DNA of 64,000 nucleotides from positions 248,001 to 312,000 of the forward strand of contig NW_024104664.1 of the NCBI RefSeq assembly GCF_003945595.2, read 5' to 3'. The notes under the pieces were generated by a model that worked only from the letters and a program-made list of their open reading frames with translations, had not been told where the DNA came from and searched no databases. The stretch comes from Pipra filicauda (Eukaryota > Chordata > Aves > Passeriformes > Pipridae). Of the stretch, positions 12,907 through 25,600 are shown one piece after another (the stretch's first letter is position 1; the number at the start of each line of letters is the position of its first letter). A program made the position numbers and the translations under genes.

Positions 12907-15900
12907 AAAGGGACCTATATACTCAAAGGAATTGAGCTCCTAAACTATCACCAAAACTGAAGGGATTTAACAAATGGGTAGGAGTTAGCAATTCTAGACC
13001 TACTTATCCTTTTAATCACTGATAAAGATAAAAGAAATGAAGTCATTTACCTGTGTATTCAAGTCAGCCAGTGCTAGAATTATGACCCAGATCTCCTGAC
13101 ATTCCTTCCAAACACACTGCATTTCAATATTACTTTTCCTCTCCATTTCTAAAACAATATGTACAGATTAAAATAGTTGAAGAAACTTGTAGACATTCTC
13201 TGCTCAATGTATGAAGATCCCCAGAAGGATAAATTATGATATACATAATAAATGAAATTGTACAAGGTTGCACCAAGCTTTTCAAAGCATGAGTTAACAA
13301 GGAGGCTAGATCCTGTTAGAGCTACAATGATCTAACTATTAGTCCAGTAAAAATCTAAGCCACAAACATAACTTTTGTTGCCTCAATGCTCCCAGGTTCA
13401 CTTACCACCAGATCTGGTCACAGGTTCCACTTACTCATTTTTTACTGGACAACCTGCCTGGTTTTGGCACTGAAAAATGGCAGACAGGAGATCATGAGGG
13501 GGAAGGGTTATTTTTCATTCCTACAGTTTTTCAAAGGAAAAAATCCCTTAACTATTCCTGGGAACTTCAGAGGGTACATACTGTAAAAGAAAAAGACAAG
13601 CAAGCAGCTGTGACCTACTTGCTTTACAAGCTTGTAAAACTATTATCAATATTTCAATGACCTGGAAAACAAAACTTGTACTAATATGGACATTTCTAAC
13701 TGCAGCAAAACCAAGGCTACTCTCTGGGTTTGTAAAAAGCAAGCTGGTACCACACCAGGCCCTGCTCACCACAACACACAAGACTGAGTTCCACATGTTA
13801 TGCCTTTTCACATATATTTGGAATGTACCATATGGCAGAAGCAGCTTAATTGTGGAGCTGGACTGCCCTTTTCTTCTCCTTCTCTCACACACAGACACAT
13901 TTTTCTTTTCTTTTTCCCTGTTACTTGTAGAAATACATTACAATCCTCACACTACTACATTCTTCACAGCAAGAATCCTGTCTGCTTACAAATGTCAACT
14001 GCTCTGTTAGCACAGAGAGGAAAAATGCAATACCATCTGACTGGCTAAATAAATAAGTGCCTTTTCCACAATTCTAAGTCATCCATTCCATGTGAAACTA
14101 CAGAGACCATCCCTCTGCTTGATTTATGATACCCTGTTAGCCACAGAATTACTTAGTAAAATCAGTTTGGCTTGATGTAAAATTCTGTCTCTTCACCAGG
14201 AGAAAAAAAATAATGTGAGCCTCACAAAAAGAAGACATTAATTTAGGAATAGTTGAGCTATCATTGACTTATCAAAATAAAGCTGGAGACATAAATCAAT
14301 TCTACTGCCTGGACAAAGATAAATCAATAAAGCTCAGAAAGACATTATTGATTCTGTAGCCATCACTCAAAGGCTCTTCATTTGATTCCTCAGCCATCTG
14401 TTTAATTGAAATGATAATTCTGATAACTTCTGGTGGGACCTCTGCATGTTGACTTTGATACAATGTTATTCAATCAAATACAGATGGCTATGACCTCCTG
14501 TCAGTGAGAACCTTAAATGTGTTATCCACATGGATTAGCTTGGTTAGATACATTTTGTATTAAACAAGATGCTTCTGTCTAAACTTTTTCTTACATGACC
14601 CTCAGCCGGCGAGTCTTTGTTCAAGCCATCTTTTAGTTCCAGCTAATTTCCTCCCTTCAACTCACCAGTAGCTGAAGAGTGAACTAAACAGATAAAAAAA
14701 GAGTATTTGGCATTCATCCTTCAAACATCCTTCCTATCTTAATTTCTGCACAGCAACTGAATCATTTGCTTGTATCTCCTCCTTGGGTTGAACCTCTTCA
14801 GCATAAGGATAAACGCAGAGAAGCTGTGAAAGGTGTCTTCAGTACAGACATGTTGGTGTGTTTATGGATTTGTTACTCAAAATCTAATGGAATGAAAAAT
14901 ACTGTTATCTGCAGGCTAAGATGGTAGTGCAGCAGGATGTGTGCACTAGTTCCATAAACCTAGGAAAAATACTATACAAGATTATGCTGTGACTCTATGG
15001 CAAGAACCTATAACCAATATTAAATTGTTTCCTCATTTTAGAGAGGTTCCTTGTCAAGTATTAGAATAGAGACTCAGGTTGTTTTCTATGACAACATACA
15101 AGGGAGATATTTTCTGGTTTGCTCAAAAAGCACGACAGAGTTCCATCTTCCTCTTCCATCACTAAGCAAAATACACTGTACAGAATTTCAGGAAGAAAGC
15201 AGCAACATATTGTACACTTTTCTACTGGTGCTATAATTAGACAGCAGAACAAAAATGCACATCAGAATCTGAGGACATCAGCTGAAAATTGTTAAACTGT
15301 CAAATGCATTTGGCATAAGCTTTCCCCACCACAGTTAAGTTCATCCTAAACTAGAAGAGCTCCAAGACATAAAATAACATACACCATAAGTAAGAGAGAA
15401 AGGACAAAAATTTGCAATTCTGCTACTTTGTTTTTATCATACTAGAAGTACACAACAAAAATCAGGGCTGCACTAGCCTGGAAATCATGGAAAATAAATA
15501 TATAATAATTCTAAAGGAGTTAACATAATAATATATTACTTTCCCTACTGGAACCATCCTAAATTCATGTGTTACAACCAGCACTGGGAAATACAGAAAG
15601 ATGAAAAGCAACGTTAAGGTCTAGATTAACAGAATATATAAAAACAATGCCTTCGATGGTATGAATGGTGTCCTATTTTCAAATAAAGAATCCAATCTAG
15701 GTAAAAACTAAGGTATTGAAAGTCCAGCCTATAAAACTACTCTGTACCACTAAATTGTACCCTGGCAGTGTTCTCCTAATAGGACTGGAATTTGTGCTTT
15801 CCATGCTGTGGTGCAGCAGAACTCAGTGGGGAAAGCTTTCCAAATATAGACATTTGCTTGAAGAAACGACTTCTAAGCATCAAGACAGACACAGTGTTGA

Positions 15901-18517
15901 GCTCTGGAAGCAGCTGCCTTTCCTTCACCAAGAGGACTCATCTCAGAAAGCCCTTAGCACTGCCTTCAATGGGTCAGTGCCTGCCTGAGCAGCCTTGGAG
16001 AGAACATCCTGGAATTCTCCTCTGTTTCAGATCCTCCATGAAGCATGCAAGCATAAGCTGTCTGTCAAACAGTGAATGTTTGTATCTGGACTGAGCAACC
16101 CAGAGAACCGTGAAGCACAGAGCTGTGTAGAGCTAGGGAAGTTGTGGATCACTCTGAAGAGTGCAACAGAACCCTTTTGACCAAAAGCTTCAGACTTTCA
16201 TTTGGTTGCAGGCTTGTCATCCCTGCTCAGGAGGAATTTATAGTGAAATTAAAGCGCTTCCCTCTCCAAAGTCGTTGCTATGGACAATATATTCCTTCCA
16301 GGAAACATGGAGGAAAGAATCCATGTGCACTTTAGGACTCCCACTTCTGTCAGAGTAATAAATTGGCTACAAGAGGAGCTCTTTATACATTTTTTCCTTC
16401 TCCATACCCATGAAAAAGTCAGAAGGTACCAAACTTTCAAACTTTCATAATATTCCTTAGAAGAGGACTGAAAGACTTTTTTCCTTGCAGGAAAAGGGCT
16501 CTAGCATATTGGCACGATTTCAGCCTGCACTGGAGCCAGCTATTAGATACTGTTGAACTAATCTTACTTTCCTATGACACTGCCCACTGTAGAGCACAAT
16601 GTCAGCATAAATGGGAAATTATACTTTCTGCAACGATCCTACGTTTTAACAGCATTTCCTGGTAGTGGTAAATATAGTTAGAGGAGAATTTGCTTAGAGA
16701 AGCAAGGAAGGAAAAAACCTGCACACTTTTTCATCCCCATTTCAGTGTCTGTAATTGAAGCAACAACTAACATTTCAGTGTATAATGCTGGCCCAGCACA
16801 CCAATAAATTTTGTAGCTGGAGGGCAGATGATAACTTAGTACCATACTGCAAACTATTTGCAATACAGCTACATCAATTAATGCTACTTACAACAAACAA
16901 TACACTTTATAGAGCTAAAATAACTAAACCAAGTCATGTAAGGAGGTATTTTTTAACAAAGAAAATATCCCTGAGGAATTTTTTATTTCAATCCTAATTT
17001 CAGTGTCTATCATGATGAAAATACTTGAAAGAAGGTATTTTTCCATACATGAAGCCTATCAGCTCTCTGCTACTGACACAATTTATAATTTTTAACACTT
17101 CTATAGTTTGTCAGGGAATAAAATGTCTCAAAGATGGAAAGGGGACAGAGAACACTATAATCAGTATTCTAAATAAGTATCGTTGTGTTAAATAGCTTTC
17201 TCACTCTCTTTGGTATAGAAAATTGAATTTGAAAAGCAAATACAGAGGCAGAGAGCAGCAAAAAATTGTTCTGCCTAGGATGCAGAATGCAATCATATCC
17301 AATTAAAGTCAATAAATATCATTTGGTGATGCAAGCCTAGGAAAGAACAATTTGTACAACAAAAATTCTGATAAATAATTTTTCATATAAATTTACCTTT
17401 TTCTTTAGCTATCAATTACCATTACAGAGCAGAGAATATTGACATGTGCATGAAACCATAACAAGTTAAAATCAAGTTTCAGATAGAGTATCTCTGGTTT
17501 GTCTCCGTGCTCAGAATTAAACAGAAATGCTCAGGTTCTGCAACAGATTCTGTAAGTGGCTCTACCACAGACCTGCCATGGTTGACTGACCATCCCAGAC
17601 ATCATTCCCCTGTAATCTCACTGAGGAGCAGTGACAGTGCAGAGGTGCCAGGCCTTGAAGGGGATTTACCTCCCAGCCAGGTCCTGCTGATTGCTGGGCT
17701 CCTGGGCCACCCCTGCTTCACTTACAAGGAAACAAAATCAGAGTAGCAACTTTAAATCACAGCACCTCATTGGCACAGATGGAGATCCATCCAAAATCCT
17801 GAGCTTTACTTCACTTTCCCCGTTTGTAGCAGTGCACAGAAGCTGTTCATCCTCCACAGGATGAAGTGTCTTACAATTAAAAATTGAGGTATTAAAGTAC
17901 CATTTGAGATTATATACTCTGCCAATTCATCTGGGGAAGAGAGAGCAGGTTTTCATTTATTAATAGTAAGTTTACTCCAAAGTACTTTGAGACCCCTAAG
18001 CAATGAATAAATTCGTGCAAATTCTAAGAATTTTAAAAAAATCCTTTTTTATTTAACAATTCAACAAGAATGATTTCACAACCAACCCTGGAGCTTTTAT
18101 TTCAAAGTGGTGTTTCATTTAGTGATTAATCTAAATAAAAAATTAAAATTTAAAGTACTACATTTTACTTTCAAAATTCTTAAATTCATAGAAAGAAGCA
18201 ACCTCTGGTTAGAAAGACAATGCCTTAAATTATATGGGCTAACCAAACCCACCAAAACATTTATCCTCAGGTCACAATTAAAAACTTCAATCAAATTAGT
18301 GCCTAAAGTGTACATCATCTCCATCTTTGGCTGGATAAATTACACCTTATGGAAAACAAATCAAGGAAATGTATCCAAAAGTAAATATAAATATTTGAAA
18401 TATACATTCCTCAAAGCAACAGTTCCTCTACCTCTGAGGAGTAACCGTAGTAATAATGTGAAACTATCCACATCAAAAAATATTGTTCATTTTCTTCTAA
18501 ACATTTTTCAATCTGTC

Positions 18518-18531
18518 TTTTTTTTTTTTTT
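18518..18531. repeat. Poly(T) run, 14 nt
   Basis: A run of consecutive T residues between ATCTG and CATTTGG. It is a simple homopolymer with nothing identifiable attached. Confidence 0.85.
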
Positions 18532-19402
18532 ACATTTGGAAGAAGCATTATGAAAATTCCTCCAAGACTGTTCTTTCAAAACAAAGTAATATTTTAAATG
18601 TGAAAAAGAACTTTCTAATTCATGTGATCAGATGAACACAGGTAAAATAGCATGCTAGTCTTAATAAAAAAAATTTTGAAAAAAAGAAACCCAAAAAAAC
18701 AGATGAAAGAAAACAGAAGGCACTACAGAAGTGGTGACTGTCAGAAGAGCATCCCAGAACACTGTTTAAGGAAAATGTGGTCAAAACTTGGTTTACAGAA
18801 AAAACTCTGATGGGTTAGCTAAATGCAGCTTATATAATAATTTCTTCACAAGCAAATTCCTCCAGCCCATAGTCTGTACTTACTAACTACATTTGCCTGA
18901 GAGTTTAGAAGAAACAGGAGGTGGCTGCACTTCAAATGTGAAGGACCTGTGTTGTTAACCGGATTCTGGTCCCACAGGCATCCTGAGGTGGTACCTTCCC
19001 TGCTGTGCTGCCCTCCCAGAAGCAAAGCATAACCTATTCAACATTTTGTCAGTCTGGTCCTTTCGATGAAGAATAATATTCCCCAGCCCTACACATGGGT
19101 CCTTCTCCTCTTTCCAGGACCTGCGTTCAGCAGGCCTGGTGAAGGAATTAGTGAAGGACTTTTGGCATCCTTTAGGAAAAGGCACATTCAGAACAACAGA
19201 GGCCTGCAATTAATTTCATGGATGAACTGAAGCACAACATGTTCTCATCCCACATGTCTCTCAAAGAAGCCTCTCACCCCAACAATAATTTTGACTGAGC
19301 CAGGTAATATTCCTCCTTGATTATTCATGCTGGTTTTACAGCAAGAGAGGAAGCTGAGGTATTACAGTGCTTACAGTAACCACAGCAGGGAAAGGTATCT
19401 GG

Positions 19403-19665
19403 AAATCACAAAGACACAGAATGGTTTGGGTGGGAAGGAACCTTTAAAGGTCATCTAGTACAAACCCCCTGGAGTAGGCAGGGACCTCTTCAGCTAGATA
19501 AGGTTGCTCAGAGGCAAGTGATCTGCATATGACCCATTTCTGCTTGAAGACACAGATTCAGCAGTTCCCCTTCTATTACCCCAGTAAAGAATTGCTACAC
19601 AGGTTTGCTCTGTGTTTCTAAGCAGAAGCTAGAGACACCTAAATCTATCCCTCCAGCTGCCTGAT
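19403..19665 (-). mobile_element. CR1 LINE 3' fragment, degenerate distally
   Basis: The left 110 bases are clear CR1 3' tip on the minus strand: AATCACAAAGACACAGAATGG, described here as the terminal octamer region, then TTGGGTGGGAAGGAACC, TTTAAAGGTCATCTAG, GCAGGGACCTCTTCAGCTAG and AAGGTTGCTCAGAG. Beyond about 19512 similarity is patchy, but CCAGTAAAGAATTGCTAC (about 19580) and CCTAAATCTATCCCTCCAG (about 19640) resemble the CR1 words CAGTAAAGAATTTCTTCC and TCTAAATCTACCCTC in the right order. I therefore extend the element to about 19665, with low certainty for the right half. Confidence 0.8.
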
Positions 19666-22600
19666 AAGTCTATTTGGCAGGTCACAACACTTAAATAAAT
19701 ACTTGGTAATTTAATCTGTGCTTCTCAGTGAACTTCCAGAGATGTAGCAACAAATGGATAACCTCAGGCATGCACAAACTCTTGGATAGTTTACCATTCT
19801 ACTTAAATTAAATATTCATTTATTCCAGTCTTAGGCTTAAGGAAGGTTCTTATTAACAAGAGCAAACAATGCAAGTACAAACTGTACTGAGAAGTACTGA
19901 TAAAATGGGGGCATTTTAAGCCCTTCTCACATTTAAATATGACCATTTTGTGATTGAACTCTGGAGTTTAGTTTTGTCCTGGAGAAGAGGTTCAATATAA
20001 TACCCAGGTACTGCAAATGTCTGCAAATACCAAAATGTATTATAAGTTTTCAGGAACGCATTCCTGTCACTGATGCACATGGAATTATCAGTTCCATAAG
20101 AATGCTTGGATTTTAGGCTGATATACTTCTGGGTGGGGAGAGAGGGAAACATCCCACACTGTACAGCAAAAGACAGACAGCAACAAATGAGGAATTGCTG
20201 AGGGCTTAATGCTCTGCACTGGCACACAGAGCCTGGCTCAGTTCCTGCCTATACAACAGACCCCTGACAAGTTACTGAATCTCACAGTAGGAGAGTAATT
20301 GGGGAATTGGCTGGCTAGGAAACAATTCCATTGGCAGGGGAGGCAGGGGGAATAGTGACAATTTAGCATTTCTTTTGCTCCATCAATACAGAACTGAGTT
20401 CATTACAAAACTATGTAAAGGCCAGAAAGACACACCCGTATGCCCCACAACAGCCTAGTGGGTGTGACACTCAGGATCATATGGAAAATGGAAGTTTAAG
20501 CAGCATCTGATTTGAGCCTTGAAACTTGAGCTTAGCTTATGTCACATCTCTAGTGGTATCTTAATTACTGGATTCTGGGTTGTTCTGACTCTCCATTTCC
20601 CAGCACCAGCATCCCACCTTGATATTGAGAGACAGTTTTAACAAAGCAGCATTACTCAATGAGAAAACACTAAAAGAAATCCTTTTTAACCAGCTCTGTT
20701 ATTATGTCTTAACCTACTGTCTTTCCAAGGGCCTTCAGATGACACCAGAATACAAAATAGGAAAAGATGCCCAAATTTCTGGTAGCACTTTAAAAAATTA
20801 ATTCTATGGAACACTGAAAACGTAGACACAGTAGCTGTAAATAACATAAGCCTATGTAGGATTTTCCAGCTGAGCAAGTCAAAATCCTTTGGACACAAAT
20901 TATATACAATTTAATGAGAGCTATACTGGGCCACATTAATTACCAGAGGGTATGAACATGACACCAGAAGATTGCTGCATGATTTTTAAGCTTCAGCATC
21001 TAAGACTTCTCAAAAACATAAGGCCTCCCATGAAGTTCTTTCACAACTGTTTATTCAACAACAACAGTCTTTTTAGATTAAAACACTGGTTTTGGGACTG
21101 GGTTTTAAATTTTTTGACCCTTTACAAGAGTATTTCTCACAATGACATTTCATCTCTCAGAATCACAGCTATCAGTAAGGAAACCAAAATTAAACTCAGG
21201 AGTTAATTTTGTCTAATTCTTTGAAAAATACTGATTAAAGTCCTCTTGGTCCCCATAGCTTTTGTACTTGGGATTATGCTCTCCCTAACCATAAATAGAC
21301 AGAAGCTGACCAAGTCATACTTCCTAAAGCTCTTCAGATCTCTTCAGGATGAATGGTGTGCCACCACTTTGCCATAAAACAGGCCAGTCACAGAGGGTAG
21401 TAGGGACATGTGCTTTAAAAGCACAGTTCCTCCTGAGGGTATATATCTGAGTGCTCAAATTCTCAATTAGTAGCTGCCCAGCTTCAAGTACACTTATTGT
21501 AAGCACTGAAAAAGCAGCATAAAATAACACTAATCAAATATATCTTATGCCATAATATGCCTTCAAGGCCAAGCCTGGCAAAGGACATAAAGAACTCTTA
21601 TCTTTTTTCATACAAATCCTAGAAGCAGACAATAGCTTTTGTAGGGTTTATTTTTGGGTTGGTTTAGGGGGTTAGGTTTTTTACAAAATTTGGAAGGTAT
21701 TGCAGTATTGAACATGCTGGAAAGCTCACCTCACAGGGGAATTTTCTCCTTCTTTCTTTGAAAAAAAGTAGAATATTGGTTCAGCCTTTTGAAAAAGCCT
21801 CATAACTTCGCAAGGGAATAATTTATCTCAGAGAAGCCCAAAAAACTCTCCCTGAAAACAAATGCCGAACGTGTACATGTGACAGTGCCTCACCTGTTCC
21901 AACATTTTCTTTTTTCTGTAATTACACATCATTTTTTAAATAAAACAACATGATGTGTGCCTTTATATATCCTTAGATAAGAGCATAGCATCTACTGCTG
22001 AGTACTTCACTGCTTGTTCTAGACAAACAGAATTCATTAGAAATGTTTAAACAAAAAGAACACAGAGATCAGTTTTCCCCTACAGCTTAAACAAAACAAA
22101 AAGGGTAAAAATCTGCAGCCTTTTGTCAGCCACCTAATTTTGAAGCCAAATTAAGTCAGAATTTTAAATGAAGGTGGCTCTTCTGCTAGCTGAAAAAATA
22201 ATTTCACCAGGCGACTGCTAATTAAATTATTAAAGTAAATACCTTGGAGAAAAAAGATCTTATTATATGAAATGTTCAACTTCATAAAAATATTCTGGAC
22301 TATTATTATATGTAAATGACATACAAGTACAGATTTGGGACAAAAATTACAAGATTTGGCATCTTAATTTCTATAAAATGGATGTTATATCACATCCTCT
22401 TTTGTTTAATTTTGCCAAGTCACAATGTTTGACAATGTAACACACAACTTAACATTTTCACCACAAGTGAAGATTGTGGAATTTTCCTTTTCTTGATGTG
22501 AGGCGAGGCCTGACACCTGTGTACCAGAAGGCTCATAGGGAGCAGGCAGCAGCAGAGAACTGCACTTCTGAGAACATCCTTGGGATAATTTAGACAGAAC

Positions 22601-25600
22601 ATGGAGGCTGTTTGAGTCAGGAGAGCCTGGCAGGGCTGTCCGTAATTCTTGGATCATTATGTTCTGCACCAGACCCACAGCGAGCACCTTTTGCCTGCAG
22701 CTCTGGCTATTAAACAAAGTTTCTGAAGCAGATGGTAACTATGATTCTTTCAATTTCCCCTTCCAGGAACAGTCTCAACTGAAGAATTAAAGAGCTTTAA
22801 TACCAGCCCAAGACTTTTTCATTTCAGCATCCTTGGGCCTGGTTTTTTTATCCCTCTCTCCCCTCCCCTTATCTGCTCCTAATGCTGCACAACTCCCCAG
22901 CGGGCCAGGCGGGGATTGCTGCTCCTACATTCCTCACCAAGAGAGTTAATGGTCCCCCTTCCCCATGCAGCTCCTAAAAGGATTTATCCTAAGACTCAGC
23001 CCCACCTTTTGTTTTATCCACATGACTCTGACAAAGATCAGAACCTTCAGGGGCATCTCCCCACCTCTATGGAAAGACAGAATAGAAGGAAAAATATCAT
23101 GTGCAATGGGTACATTCAAGCTTCCTTTTCATAACTGCCTCTGTTGTTCCTGTTTCAACACATTTGCAGTTGATATATGTGAAATATTTAAATCAAGATG
23201 TTTATGGAAACAAATGCAAAACCAAGATCTTTCCAAAACACAGGAATCAGTGAGAGATGAATTTCTGCAAATAAACTTAGCATGTGGCCTCCTCACATTA
23301 CAACATCTGGAAAAAACCTCTTTTCTAAGCTCTTCTGAATTTCCTGATCTTTATTAAATATCCCCCTTCCTCCCACCATGCTCCTCTCCCCAGTCCTTAA
23401 AAATTCTATTTGCTAAATTTTCCTTTTCTTTGGTCTGACAGACATTAGTCAAGGTGGATTAAAGATTACTTTATTCCCTTCTTTTTTAAGAGACTTTCCT
23501 GCTGGCATTTGACTGATGTAATAATATTGTTGGTCTTAAAGCTTTAAGCCTCTAGAAAATACTGTAAAAAGAAATGGCAACTTTCAAAAAGTTATATCTA
23601 ATGAAAAAAAGAAAAGGAAAGAAGGATGCATCTGAAGGGCTAAATTGAATGCTGAGATACAACTCATCTTCTGAGTGTCAATCAAACAAGACTAGGCAGA
23701 ATGGTAAAAAAAAAAATCCATCTAGAATATTAATGAAAACATATCTGCTGCAATGAGAAAATATGGTTACCACCATTATCCTGCTGTACTATGGATTGAA
23801 CAAGTTTTCTCATGCTCACACTCTGCTGAGGATTAAGGTGCTAATGGACATATCTCTTAAGTGAAGTCACTGCTGTTATGCACCACCTGAAGTGGGTGAA
23901 GCCTTTCACTTTGATTTGCAGTTATTATCATTTAGCAGTAAATGGCCCTTGGTAACCAGGTGGTTAATCCTTCCCTTTCATTACAATCTGTGTGATGTGA
24001 CAAAAAGGAATGTTATCATAACTTAAAGACAACAAGGATTATGTGAATGAGAGTTGTTTGAAGGGCCTTGAGAAACCTCTTCATAATGAAGAAAACTCCA
24101 AAGACTCCTAAAATCTGCTGCACCTTTATACCCATCACTCAAGATGGTAAGATATGACATACCGTACTTATAAGAAGCTTTAAATCTTATAAATAACAGA
24201 AAAAGAGTTACATTGATTATACTTTCCTTCGGTTTATATGTTATGAAGGAAGATTTTATGTGTCAGTCCAAGAACTTTAGCCAGAAGAACTATTAGACAC
24301 AATGAAATCCAAAAATTTAGTTCTCACAGTTTATAGCTTTAAACTCTGCTGAAAAAAAAACACATATTGTGATTAGAAATTAACTTAAAATGCTTCGAAT
24401 CATTCATTGTTATGTGACAGTCAACTGAATTGGGCTCAACTTTGAGTTCACTTATGATGTTTTACCCTGGAACAATACTGTTGCCAACAGAGTTAGCTCC
24501 AGTCTTCAAGTTTGGAAACCAGTCACTTACAGTGTGACACACTGGGATGACCTGCAAGAGTATCCTTGGTTACTTCTCCACTGGGGATCTCCCTCATTAT
24601 CACTGTTATCCCTCAAAAGTACACATCCAATATAGAAAGAAAGCCAAACAAATTAAGAACAGGTAAATCTTTCTGTTAGTGTAAGACAATATGCTCCCAG
24701 TGCTTTAAAAAGTATTGTTTTTCATTTTGACGGTGAATATGAAAGATGTTTAGAAGTAACTCAGTGTTCTTAACTCTGCAGAATCAGGCAATTTCACCTC
24801 AGAAGAAAAATAAAAGAGTAACTACTTCAAGTTTAAAGTATTACAATTTCTGGAACATGAGAAATTCCAGAGAACAGGGAAGAAAAGAGAAGGAGAAAGC
24901 AACCAAAAGAAAAAGCTTTCAAGGTAAACAAATGAAGAATGAACAAATAATGATTTGATGCGAGTTGACACAATCCCTCAGCAAAATAATGGAAAAGCTG
25001 ATAGTAGATGCACATTAAAAATAGTTTAAGATTAATAATGACAGCCAACACAGCTTTATAGCTCCATTTCTTGGTCAGATGTGACTTTTCTTGATGAGAA
25101 CACAATATGGACAAGGTAATTAACTGTATGTAAAGAAATTATAGCTACCATGCAGTGCCTCACAACTTTCAGACAAAATTCATGGGATTATGCCACAATA
25201 ATTTCACTAAACTTGCAAAAAACCAAATTAACTTATTTTTGAGAGCATGGTGGGGGGAGAGGGGGAGATGAATCTAACAAAGAAAAAACAACTAATTAAT
25301 AATGTCCATATTAGTAATGACTAATTACATCATCCAGTAAAAGCATTTAGTTAGTTAGTATAATTTGAGTCCTTCACTAACCCAACTGAGCAACTGTCTC
25401 ACTGTCCTACACTCAGTCTTGACTGAATTCTTTCCCTCTCAAAGTCTGCAAACTTTGTCTCGTTGCAGGGAGGTCTTTCAGTAGTGTCTTTAAGAGCACA
25501 GATGACGTCTATTTTCATTTTTTAGTTTAGGAACTCTTTTCTGAGACTGATCTATGACTGATGAAACAAAGTCTTCTGAAATTTCAGTGAGTTTTTTTTA

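Larger units (their letters stand above)
10331..19402. other. Gene-free AT-rich unique DNA
   Basis: No exon or RNA gene is recognised. The longest stop-free run (18107-18553, 148 codons, begins with GTG) is rich in F, K, L and I, ends in a T tract and matches the chance maximum for this base composition. Short features are a 10-bp tandem unit at 12883-12906, an A run near 12443, a pyrimidine-rich stretch at 13863-13920, and the T tract at 18518-18531. A block at 14245-14520 has the texture of conserved regulatory DNA and is discussed among the findings. Confidence 0.65.

Noticed and set aside
18107..18553. Longest stop-free frame, 148 codons on the + strand
   Set aside because: It starts with GTG, is dominated by F, K, L and I from AT-rich DNA, ends in a T tract, has a long open frame on the opposite strand and is no longer than chance predicts.
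20225..20300. Possible MIR-like core (CTGACAAGTTACTGAATCTC)
   Set aside because: The match is one short word with no support on either side.
22890..22920. G+C-rich spot that might be a promoter CpG island
   Set aside because: Only two CpGs within about 30 bases; far too short for an island.
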